A stretch of DNA of 35,189 bases. Origin: Moraxella osloensis. GTDB taxonomy: Bacteria; Pseudomonadota; Gammaproteobacteria; Pseudomonadales; Moraxellaceae. Under the pieces are notes generated by a model, which saw nothing but the letters and a program-made list of their open reading frames with translations, was not told the origin of the DNA and did not search any database. A program made the position numbers and the translations under genes. Below are positions 23,365-32,100 of the stretch, one piece after another. How positions within the stretch are numbered: position 1 is the stretch's first letter; the number at the start of each line of letters is the position of its first letter. The stretch spans positions 1 to 35,189 of the forward strand of contig NZ_CP014237.1 of NCBI RefSeq assembly GCF_001553955.1, written 5' to 3'.

Positions 23365-24336
23365 ATGAATGTCAGTCAAATCAATATTCAACAAGTTAAA
23401 CATAATTTTGATAACTGTTATGAGCTAAAGTATCAAGGGAACATACGGCAGTTATGCATCTCAGAAAACGCGACTTATAAAGTCATTGCGTCTAATCGAA
23501 GTCAGTATGTATTAAGGCTTCATCGCCCGAATTACCATAGTCTAATCATCATCCAAAGTGAGCTTGCTTGGTTATTAGCCCTACAGCAAGATAATATTCA
23601 TGCACCCATACCCATAAAAGGCAAAAACTATGACTATGTGCAAAGCTTTAAATTCGGGGATAATGACGTCTATGCCGTGCTATTTCACTGGATTAACGGA
23701 GAAGAACCGGCTGCTGCCGATAGTGATTTGTCAGCGTCGTTTAAACGGCTTGGCTATATGAATGCCAAATTGCATGAACATACAAAAGGCTGGATTCAAC
23801 CAAGTTCTTTTGTCCGACCCATATGGAGTCATGAAAATATGTTAGGTGAAGATGGGTATTGGGGTGATTGGAAAAATGGCTATTTGCTAGATAACCAGCA
23901 CTATCCATTAATTAAAGAGACGATCGAAATAATTAAATCAAAATTAGCCGTTTATGGTCAAAATCATACCAATTTCGGATTGATACATGCCGATTTAAGG
24001 TTGGCTAATCTATTGGTTGATCAGAACTGTACATCAGTCATAGATTTTGACGATTGTGGTTTTGGCTGGTTTCTTCACGATTTAGCATCGGCACTTAGTT
24101 TTCACGAACACTTACCAGAGGCAAAGTTATGGGTCAATGAGTGGCTAGAAGGTTACCATCAAGTAGCCAGTCTAACCCAAAAAGATCTCGATATGATTGA
24201 CACATTTATTATTCAGCGACGGTTACAGTTATTAGCATGGACAGGCAGTCATAGCTACACACAAACCACACAGGACTTGGGAGCAGACTGGGTCGATGAA
24301 ACAATTAAGATGTGCAAGGATTTTGTATCGAGTTAA
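23365..24336 (+). CDS. APH-fold phosphotransferase, probable amino-alcohol kinase
   Basis: A 323-residue kinase of the APH/choline kinase/homoserine kinase II fold. The N-lobe contains NATYKVIASNRSQYVLRLHRP, including the lysine or strand residues that bind ATP. The catalytic loop is HADLRLANLL (H208, D210, N215), and the metal-binding motif is VIDFDDCGFG (D227). It has AGGAG eight bases before the ATG and is transcribed divergently from the SDR-permease-lyase operon. Bacterial proteins that fuse such a kinase to an AGXT2-like enzyme are known, and hydroxylysine kinase/phospho-lyase and ethanolamine kinase/phospho-lyase pairs are established. I therefore infer that it phosphorylates the hydroxyl of an amino alcohol for the enzyme at 19527. 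Confidence 0.75.
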   Translation: MNVSQINIQQVKHNFDNCYELKYQGNIRQLCISENATYKVIASNRSQYVLRLHRPNYHSLIIIQSELAWLLALQQDNIHAPIPIKGKNYDYVQSFKFGDNDVYAVLFHWINGEEPAAADSDLSASFKRLGYMNAKLHEHTKGWIQPSSFVRPIWSHENMLGEDGYWGDWKNGYLLDNQHYPLIKETIEIIKSKLAVYGQNHTNFGLIHADLRLANLLVDQNCTSVIDFDDCGFGWFLHDLASALSFHEHLPEAKLWVNEWLEGYHQVASLTQKDLDMIDTFIIQRRLQLLAWTGSHSYTQTTQDLGADWVDETIKMCKDFVSS

Positions 24337-24340
24337 TGCA

Positions 24341-24372
24341 GTCAGCTTTCACTGAAGTTTAGCTTAAGCTGA
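24341..24372. terminator. Stem-loop between convergent kinase and AraC genes
   Basis: GTCAGCTT (24341-24348) pairs with AAGCTGAC (24365-24372), overlapping the AraC stop codon, and is followed by ATTTTAAC. It is a plausible but weak shared terminator. Confidence 0.45.
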
Positions 24373-25425
24373 CATTTTAACCCACTGTTTTGGACTTACG
24401 CCAAACCATCTTCGGAATGCCCTAGAAAAAGAGCTGATTTCAGCATAACCCAATAAAAAGGCAATTTCAGAAAGCGGTATATTTTGCTCATCTAAGTACA
24501 AAATCGCTTGTTCTTGGCGTATTTCGTCCAATAACTTCGAAAAATTAATCGGTATTTTCCCCAATCTTCTTTGTAGTGTCCATGAAGGTATTCGAAGCTT
24601 TTCGCTAATAATATCCAATGAAAGTTCTGGATTTTCTAAATTTTGGAGAATGCAATGTTTTATATTTAGTAAGAAATCTTCTTCATAATTAGTCATTGCT
24701 TTAGGATTATTGGTTTCTAACTGATGTAGACTTTCTTGAATTAATCGCAATAAATTAACATCTTGAGTGGGCATCGTCATCCCTAAAACCGATTGATCAA
24801 AGACTAAACTATTACAGTGATGATTAAAAATCACAGGACAATCAAATACCTTTGCATGTTCTTCCCAATATAAAGGCTTTGCGTGTTTAAAATAAATTTT
24901 TTCTGGCTGCCAATTGGTACCGCATGCATGTTTGATGATATTAAAAAACATACCTAATGAAAGTTCTGCATCCTGACGGGTACTTTTAATCTTATGATCT
25001 TTGATCTCATAATTTAAGTAACACAAATTCTGATTGGTCTGTAAGTTTAACAAGGTATTTTGTTGATGAAGGGGAAATGCTTCAATCAAGTTGGAGAGTG
25101 ATTCTTGAACACTGCTTGAAGAAATAGCAATATAACCTAATAAGCCTAAGTCATGTGGCTTAAATTGATAACCATACATCAAACCAAAATTATCTTGTTT
25201 GGTTTCGTAGGCGGCATCCTCAAAAATATTACAATATTTTGCTAAGTTTATACTGGCTGTCGAAGATTCCAATAAAGCGTCATTGATATGATTTTTTTGT
25301 AGAATATCTTCAAAGCTACCACCCATCTTATTGATAAAATCTTTTAAACCAGTTGCTGCTGAACACAGGACCTTGGCTTGTGAATGTTGATACCGTTCCA
25401 TCATCTGCTCTTTTTTACTATGCAT
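24364..25425 (-). CDS. AraC-family regulator with arabinose_bd-type (OruR/ArgR-like) sensor domain
   Basis: A 353-residue regulator. Residues about 30-210 resemble the Arabinose_bd ligand domain of OruR/VirR-type AraC proteins (FGLMYGYQFKPHDLGLLGYIAISSSSVQESL). The C-terminal 100 residues carry two helix-turn-helices, ending with the signature IPLSEIAFLLGYAEISSFSRAFRRWFGVSPKQW. It should activate the divergent kinase and SDR operons on binding the cluster's amine, through the 21-bp-spaced AGACAAG repeats. The start could also be the ATG pair at about 25404 (MMERYQHS), preceded by AAAGAGCAG. Confidence 0.85.
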   Translation of the reverse strand: MHSKKEQMMERYQHSQAKVLCSAATGLKDFINKMGGSFEDILQKNHINDALLESSTASINLAKYCNIFEDAAYETKQDNFGLMYGYQFKPHDLGLLGYIAISSSSVQESLSNLIEAFPLHQQNTLLNLQTNQNLCYLNYEIKDHKIKSTRQDAELSLGMFFNIIKHACGTNWQPEKIYFKHAKPLYWEEHAKVFDCPVIFNHHCNSLVFDQSVLGMTMPTQDVNLLRLIQESLHQLETNNPKAMTNYEEDFLLNIKHCILQNLENPELSLDIISEKLRIPSWTLQRRLGKIPINFSKLLDEIRQEQAILYLDEQNIPLSEIAFLLGYAEISSFSRAFRRWFGVSPKQWVKMSA

Positions 25426-25824
25426 AAATTTTGCAAAGCAATTTTTATGCCATTATGCTAGATTGATGACTAATAAATATATGTTGGTTAAGTTTTCTGA
25501 AGTTGCATTGGATGCAAGACTGAAGGAAATATTTCACAGTAAGAAAGGTAAATTCAAGCAGATACTACAAACTTCAATAGTATGCATAGTCAATGATTGT
25601 CATTAGAGTGCATATCAGTGCTTATTTACCAAATTTAGTGATATCAATGCACTCATTTAGTATATACAGTCATTTAAATCCAAAAAAGGATTCTATCTAT
25701 TATTTTTTAAGATTAAAATGAGGAACTGTTTTGTCTTTTTTTTATAGAGTCTCTTACAAACAAATTACTGTATCTTATGTTAACGATTTATACTTAACTT
25801 ACTGTAAGAATTAATAAATTTTTT
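25426..25824. other. Intergenic region with remnant of the original rep 3' end
   Basis: About 400 bp with no confident gene. Bases 25779-25817, on the minus strand, are the displaced 3' end of rep (13 codons plus TAA). Bases 25606-25613 and 25647-25654 form an inverted pair GAGTGCAT/ATGCACTC, which may be an operator. A 41-codon plus-strand frame at 25481-25606 has no recognisable family and is not called. Confidence 0.5.
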
Positions 25825-25855
25825 GAGGGCGTTCAAAACTCTGTGTCAGGATAAA

Positions 25856-27114
25856 TTAGAGGCTCATAACCGCATCCAAACGACCAGGGAAATGGATAGA
25901 CAGTTGCATCATGGTTTGTCCCCAATTATTAATCGGCATCGTCCATTTCTCTGACGCATTTAACATACCAACATACAGTAATTTAAGCAAGCTAGTTTCA
26001 TTTGGGAACGCCCCTTTAGTTTTAGTCAGCTTACGAAACTGGCGATGAACCGCTTCAACCGCATTGGTCGTATAAATGGGTTTTCTAACCGCTTCGGGGT
26101 ACTTGAAATAGGCACTGAGCAAATGCCACTTATCTCGCCAAGAAGCAATCACCGCAGGGTACTTACTGCCCCATAGCCTATCGAGCTCATCAAGTGCTAA
26201 CTCAGCAGATTCTTTATTCACAGCTTTGTACACAGGCTTTAAATCCCGCATAAAGGCTTTTTGGTCACGACTTGCCACATAACGAATACTGTTACGGATT
26301 TGATGAATCACACACAATTGCACCTCAGTATTAGGGAATATGGCTTGAATGGCTTCAGGTAAGCCTTTTAAGCCATCAACACAGGCAATCAGAATATCCT
26401 GTACGCCACGATTGTGTAAATCAGTGAGTACCGATAGCCAGTAGTTCGCTCCCTCGCTTTCAGAGCAGTATAGCCCAATAAGTTCTTTACGACCTTCGGT
26501 ATTGAGTGCTAACAGCGTGTAAACCGCTTTATTAACATAGCGTCCTTCGTCTTTAACCTTGTAGTGGATGGCATCGAGCCAGACAAACGGATAAACGCTA
26601 TCGAGTGGTCTTGATTGCCAGGCTTTGAGCTGTGGGATAAGACTATCAGTAATATTGCTAATGGTGGCTTCTGAGACTTCTAGCTGATACATCTCGGTAA
26701 TGTGGTCTTTGATGGCGGTATAGCTCATGCCATGCGAGAACAGCGATAGGATGCGGTTGTCAATTTCAGGGGTGAGCTTAGTCTGATGCTTTTTAACCAG
26801 TCATTCAGGCATAGCCTTCGTCTTGCACTCGGGCGAAGCGATGCTTCGCTATTTCCTCGCTCAGGTTCAAATTCGCCATTGCGGTCACGTGGTGTTTCAA
26901 GCTCAAAGCTGCCAACGGCTGATTTGACGGTCTTTTTGCTGTAGCCGTTACGGCGATTGTTACTTGGGTTTTGCTCAAGGTAGCTGTCTATCTCAGCCGA
27001 TAGTGCCGCTTCGGTGAGTTGTTTGATGAGTGGAGCAAGCACCCCATCACTGCCTGTAATGGGTTTGCCTGATTGAATGGCTTTTAGGGCTTCGTTAAAG
27101 TCAAAGTTTTGCAT
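25856..27114 (-). pseudogene. IS256-family (Mutator-type) transposase, disrupted
   Basis: The N-terminal part starts at ATG 27114 (MQNFDFNEALKAIQSGKPITG...) and keeps family sequence to FELETPRDRNGEFEP; the frame then leaves the family. The rest resumes at 26800 in another frame as LVKKHQTKLTPEIDNRI… and runs to 25856. Typical motifs of the second part are YPFVWLDAIHYKV (first catalytic Asp), ILIACVDGLKGLPEAI (second Asp), CVIHQIRNS and YTTNAVEAVHRQFRK (catalytic Glu). The interruption at 26801-26862 brings in a shift and an in-frame TGA for the downstream frame. An active full-length transposase is not expected. Confidence 0.88.
26801..26862. repeat. Small palindromic (REP/MITE-like) insertion inside the IS256-type transposase
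   Basis: 62 bases separate the codons for Pro and Leu of the family sequence where about one codon is expected. The insert has the hairpin GCGAAGC-ATC-GCTTCGC and GC-rich flanks GAGTGCAAGACGAAGGC. It does not resemble the transposase. Confidence 0.65.
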
Positions 27115-27169
27115 GGTGTCATTCCTTCTATTGTGAATAGTTTAGTGAAATGACACAGTTTTTTGAACA

Positions 27170-28168
27170 CTACCATTTTTTAAATCCAACCTGGGCTAAG
27201 TACTTTTCATAAAACTTAACCCGCTCAGGATCTAAGAGCTCATTGGCAATTTGCTCGGCAAATACATCGTAGTCTCGCCCTGCCTCCCCTTTTGCAAGGT
27301 TAGATAGTTCATGAAGTTTGGATAGTTTTTTTGCAAAATGGTGACGTTGACTATCGGTCATTGGCACAAACATATCGACTGTGTTAGTATCTCTACTTTT
27401 ATACGTATTAGCATTAAACTTCCCAACCACCTCTTTCTCGATCTCTCCATTTATATCTTTCAATTCACTAATTTTTTTCTTTTTTTGTTTAAAACTGAAA
27501 CTAAAACCTGTTATTGACCTACCATCTTTATGTTGTATATATTTAACATTAATATCTGTAAATTGGTTAATTTGAGCAACTGAAAAATCTAGGACATTTT
27601 TCTTAAAGTTGCTCATAGTTTTATATTGCCCTTTTTCAACACCCAGCTGGCTTCTAAATTCTTCTAATTGAAATTCAGGTGTTTTGGACTTACTGCGCCA
27701 TTGCATAAGTAATTCGTATAATCTTATAGCATACGTACTGGTCAACTTACTAACTTGTTCAAGCTCATAACTAGTAAATTGCTCTTCCAAACGCGTGATT
27801 AAAGGAACTACCTCTTGAGTGAATCTTAGAAAAACATAGCCAGAATCTTTCTCGTAACCTATTTTATCTACCCATCGACAATTAAAACTTCTATCTTTTC
27901 CTGTATCTGGATTTTTATCTAAATAAGTTACGTAACGGTCAAATAGCCCTTTTGATGCTTGTTTTAATACAGTATAAGCTGTTTCTACATTAGTACCAAA
28001 GTGGCTGGCATAAACCGTAGCATCTACTCGCAATAAGCTATCATGCGAAATTCCTGTACCCGTCTCTCTAGCTAACCAAATAGATAATAAAATTAATCGT
28101 TGCTCAACCAAATCAAGGCTGTAACTAGCTTGAATGAGAGCATTATCCTTAACAATAAGCGAAGACAT
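27170..28168 (-). CDS. repM: Rep_3-family (RepM-like) plasmid replication initiator, 3' end altered by an insertion sequence
   Basis: A 332-residue initiator from ATG 28168 (MSSLIVKDNALIQASYSLDLVEQRLILLSIWLA), the usual start of RepM proteins of Moraxellaceae plasmids; GTG 28180 is an alternative. Two winged-helix domains are expected, including TSTYAIRLYELLMQWR and the segment up to ITGFSFSFKQKKKK. It should bind the iterons upstream and open the origin with DnaA. The IS256-type element has replaced the last 13 residues: before insertion the end would read FKKFINSYSKLSINR, now FKKW. The plasmid evidently still replicates, so this tail is dispensable. Confidence 0.92.
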   Translation of the reverse strand: MSSLIVKDNALIQASYSLDLVEQRLILLSIWLARETGTGISHDSLLRVDATVYASHFGTNVETAYTVLKQASKGLFDRYVTYLDKNPDTGKDRSFNCRWVDKIGYEKDSGYVFLRFTQEVVPLITRLEEQFTSYELEQVSKLTSTYAIRLYELLMQWRSKSKTPEFQLEEFRSQLGVEKGQYKTMSNFKKNVLDFSVAQINQFTDINVKYIQHKDGRSITGFSFSFKQKKKKISELKDINGEIEKEVVGKFNANTYKSRDTNTVDMFVPMTDSQRHHFAKKLSKLHELSNLAKGEAGRDYDVFAEQIANELLDPERVKFYEKYLAQVGFKKW

Positions 28169-28352
28169 TTTTATATTCACATTAATAAAAAGATAGCTTA
28201 GATTATAAACTATTTTAATTATGTTATCAAACGAACTATTTTTATTATTTATTCATTAGTTTCATTTTATTAGCGATCTCAATCTCAATCCAAATTGGAC
28301 ATTAATTTTTTCGGTACATCACAAATTAGGTGCTACCAAAATCCAAATTTTC

Positions 28353-28548
28353 ATTGCGATAAACCTATCTGTATCTTATCAACTTAGGTAGTTAGACAAT
28401 AAAAAGCAATATTAATAAAATTCAATAAAATCTATATTTATTCGATCCAATAAAAAATAAAAATTAACAATATCAATAGTTTAATAGAAAAACACTATAT
28501 TTATTTTATTGCGATAAACCTATCTGTATCTTATCAACTTAGGTAGTT
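28353..28548. repeat. Two 41-bp direct repeats upstream of rep
   Basis: Identical 41-bp copies at 28353-28393 and 28508-28548 start ATTGCGATAAACCTATCTGT and end CAACTTAGGTAGTT, 155 bp apart. Each begins with the core of the 22-bp iterons farther upstream (GCGATAAACCTAT) but adds a second conserved arm. They lie near the rep promoter and could be the autoregulatory Rep sites. Confidence 0.8.
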
Positions 28549-28885
28549 GATAATCAAATTAAATACCCTTCAAATAGCACCATATACCTTGTTGAATTGA
28601 TAAAATAGTTGCAGATTTTGCATTAAATATTAAAATTCTATATAAATCAGCAGTTTGAGTATGATTAAAATCTTAGCATAAATATAAAATGAGTGTTTTA
28701 TATGTGCATACCTAGCATAAATTCATTAAATATCAATAATTTATATGAAATTTTTTAATGCGAAAAACCTATTTTTATAAATAGAATATCTTTTTTTATA
28801 ACAGATAATCGAAATTATAATTTTATTGAAAATTTTCCTGTTTTTCTGACTAATTAATATCTATGGATTTGTTTCAGATAGGTCC
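28549..28885. other. AT-rich stretch between the 41-bp repeats and the iterons
   Basis: No gene is supported here. It is strongly AT-rich, holds the divergent iteron at 28760, and could be the unwinding element of the origin. Confidence 0.5.
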
Positions 28886-28996
28886 TTGCGATAAACCTAT
28901 TTAAAAGTGCGATAAACCTATTTAAATAGTGCGATAAAACTATTTGAATAGTGCGATAAAACTATTCGAATAGTGCGATAAAACTATTTAAATAAG
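28886..28996. other. Iteron array of the replication origin (oriV)
   Basis: Five tandem iterons of 21-22 bp with the core GCGATAAAMCTATT; the GCG triplets start at 28888, 28909, 28931, 28953 and 28975. A divergent single copy (GCGAAAAACCTATTT) is at 28760. Spacing of about two helical turns is typical for Rep_3 origins. Confidence 0.88.
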
Positions 28997-29040
28997 CTCT
29001 GTAAGCCTTGATATATCTAGCTTGCAGAGTGTCTAAAAGC

Positions 29041-29087
29041 TTTTAAAAGCAATTAAAAGCAATTAAAAGCAATTTGTTTGTGGATAA
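29041..29087. other. DnaA box and AGCAATTAAA repeats
   Basis: TGTGGATAA at 29079-29087 is a perfect DnaA box on the opposite strand (TTATCCACA). Just before it AAAGCAATT is repeated three times at 10-base steps. Together with the adjacent iterons they complete a standard iteron origin. Confidence 0.75.
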
Positions 29088-29117
29088 CTTTGAAAAACCT
29101 ACAAATTTTTTATAACT

Positions 29118-32100
29118 TTAAGCAATTAAAATCTGATTAAAACTATCAATTTTATTAAAAATATGCTCTATATCATTTTCAGAAAAAAGCCCTTCAATAC
29201 CCTCATAATGAATTTGAGTAAATGGTGCTTCATAAAGACGCTCAGCTTCTAACTTACCTTGCTTTGTTAATTGTTCAATTATCATCTTAACGAAGAGAAT
29301 TTGGTTGTAATTATACTGAGTACCAACTAAGTAATTTGAAAAAGCATTTTCCACAGCTTGATGATCCAAACCTACTAACGAGCGGATAAATTCTGGCAGA
29401 CTTAAATCATTACCAAAATGGTTTTTAAATTCTTCTTGGCTACTAACCTCTTGAGCGTTGTAGACAAATTGCTCTAGCTGAGCTAGATCATCTTTGGTTA
29501 ATGGTAAACCAAGTTTTAGTCTTGCAATCGTAAGATGATCTTCGTGGGCTTTAATAAAATGCTCAACACGTTTTTTATATTGATCAACATCTACATCAGG
29601 ACCAATGACAGGCAAAGGAATTGGCGTAACCTCACCAAACTCATCCATGAGTATCGTATAGACAATTTTTCTTTCTACTTTGTCTATCAATTTCACAAGA
29701 TTTCTTAAGCGCTCTCGAATATTCTCTGCATCAATAACACTTATCGTTGTCCAATAATCTTCAGTCAATATCAAATCAATAAGTTCTATCTCTTTGGCAA
29801 TTGCAGGGATATTAGTCTTGATAGATAGATTTTCAACTATAGATTGAATCCGCTTACGACAGGCACCAATGCTGTTTTTATCATTGTTTAAAATTGAGAT
29901 TTGTAAGTTATAGCAAAGCAGGTCAAACAACTTTGCTTCAAGGTCATCTTGATCTTTTTCTTTTTGCTCTATAGGCAAACCAGATAAGTTTTCATTAATT
30001 TCATTGACAGTGACGTCGTCAAGCTTATTCCATTTTGATAAGTCTTTAAATTTTTCAACAAACTGCCATTTTGGGCGAACAATAAAGTTTTCACGGTTCA
30101 TACTACTAACTTGGCGATGTAAATACCCCTTTAATTTCTCTTCTAAGGGGGCTGTCGTATCATTTTTATGTTTGGGTAGCTGAAGCTGTTGTAAAATGCT
30201 TACACGTGCTTTAAATAGCCTTTGTGATAATGGCTCAGCTGGAGAATTTGTTGCGCCTTTTGGATTTTCATTGAAGAATTCGAAATTGCCGCAGTAGTCG
30301 AAGATATAAAACTCAGTTTTATCCTGCTCTGGCGCAAATAGATCTTTGCAAAGCCTTGTACCACGACCAATCATTTGCATAAATTTAACTTTAGAACGTA
30401 CAGTTTTGAAAAAGACCAAATTGACGACTTCAGGTACATCGATACCTGTATCTAACATATCAACTGAAATAGCGATTTGGGGCTCAGGTAAATCCTTTTT
30501 ACTAAAATCATCAATTAGTGTTTGGGCGTAGTTTACGGCATGGGTAATAACACGCGCGAATTTACCCTGATACGAGGGGTAGTGATGATTAAAGCGTGCA
30601 GCGATAAATTCAGCATGACGTTGGTTGACCGCAAAAATGATAGTTTTGCCTAAGCAATCACCACCTTTAACTTTTATGCCGTTTTCCATCAGATGATGTA
30701 GCATTTTATCGACGGTATCGGTGTTAAATAATAGTTTATTCATGGCTGCTGCCGCGACTTCATCAGGAGTTTCAATATCTCCCCAATCTAAGCTTTCCCA
30801 ATGCGCTTTTTCTTCGTCAGATAACTCATCGTACTTAATACCTTCCCGCATAAATTTTAGTGGAACGTTGAAGGCTTTGGGTGGGACGAGGTATCCTTCG
30901 TCTATCGCTTCATCAAGGCTGTAGTAGTCAGTCGGCATACCAGGAGTTAAGCCAAATAGATGATAAGTATCTCGATCTACTTCGTCGCGTGGTGTGGCAG
31001 TCAAACCTACTAATAGGCTGTCAAAGTAGCGAAATATCTCACCAAACTTCTGATAGACACTGCGGTGTGCTTCATCAATGATAACTAGGTCAAACATTCC
31101 GATGCCAAATTTGCGAGTGCCATCAGCGTTTTTTTCATTAATCAATCCCATCATGGTTTGATAAGTTGAAAAATAAACACGACCATTTTGCTCACGGTTT
31201 TCGATTAAATTAATACAGGCTGTGTTGGGTAATAAGGCTTTGAAGTTATTAAAGGCTTGTCGGACTAATGAGGTACGATCAGCCAAAAATAAAACTTTCT
31301 GTACGCGGTTAGCTCTCATCAGAATATCGACCAAAGCAATAGCAGTTCTAGTTTTGCCTGTACCTGTAGCCATGACGAGTAATCCCGCTCGTTTATTTTC
31401 CTCAAACACCTTGAGCATGGACTTTACTGCTTTGACTTGGTAGGCTCTTTCGACGATTTCTTCTTTAATGCTTAATTTGCTTAGGCTTTTCTCCGTATTT
31501 TTGGTGGCTAGCTGTTGAATTAATCGATTTAGCTCTTGTTGGGTGTAAAATCCTTGTACGATTCTTGGTGGATATACACCATCATCCCACATGAAAGTTC
31601 TATACCCATTACTGTAGAAGATGATAGGTCGTCTGCCGTATTGCTTTTCTAGACTATCTGCGTAAAGCTTAGCTTGTTGTTGCCCTGCTTGTTCTGATTT
31701 TGCCGTACGCTTAGCTTCTACTACTGCTAACGGTATGCCATCATCGCCTGTTAAAACATAATCAACAAACCCTTCACCTGTTTGAGATGGGAAATCAGTT
31801 ACTTTGACCTCGGTTATCACATTGCGACCAATGATCCACCCTGCTTCTTCAAGTAATAAATCAATTAATATAGCCCGTGTCTCAGCTTCATTGTAGTCAG
31901 TGGTGTCTGGGTGGGTTTGGTTATAGGCTTGATTATCAAGTTTTGCCTGTTCGACTTCAGCACGTTTTTTGGCTAATTCACTATCAATCTCAGCAAGTAA
32001 GCGTTCTTTTTCTTGTGCATCAGCCGTGCGTATAGCTAACTGCTCTTCAGTTTGCTTAAGCTGTTCATGCTGCTTTACAATTTGTTCTTCAAAGGCTTGG

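Larger units (their letters stand above)
25825..27174 (-). mobile_element. IS256-family insertion sequence with an interrupted transposase
   Basis: A 1,350-bp element with related ends: GCGTTCAAAACTCTGTGTCA (from 25829) and, inverted, GTGTTCAAAAAACTGTGTCA (ending near 27170) agree at 17 of 20 positions. ATTTTTT flanks it at 25818-25824 and 27175-27181 as the probable target duplication. It has entered the last codons of rep, so rep now ends with a stop codon provided by the element. The transposase is broken by a ~59-62-bp insertion. Mobility would need an intact copy elsewhere. Confidence 0.85.

Noticed and set aside
23365-24336. Aminoglycoside phosphotransferase (resistance gene)
   Set aside because: The APH fold is present, but the protein lies in a catabolic cluster with a phospho-lyase-like enzyme and resembles metabolic kinases.
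25481-25606. 41-codon plus-strand frame upstream of the AraC gene
   Set aside because: No clear ribosome-binding site, family resemblance or neighbour supports it.
2545-27174. Composite transposon made by the two insertion sequences
   Set aside because: They belong to different families with unrelated ends, and each has its own target duplication and interrupts its own gene.
28886-28996. Tandem repeats that could suggest a CRISPR array
   Set aside because: The 21-22-bp units are directly adjacent with no unique spacers, and they sit between rep and a DnaA box, so they are iterons.
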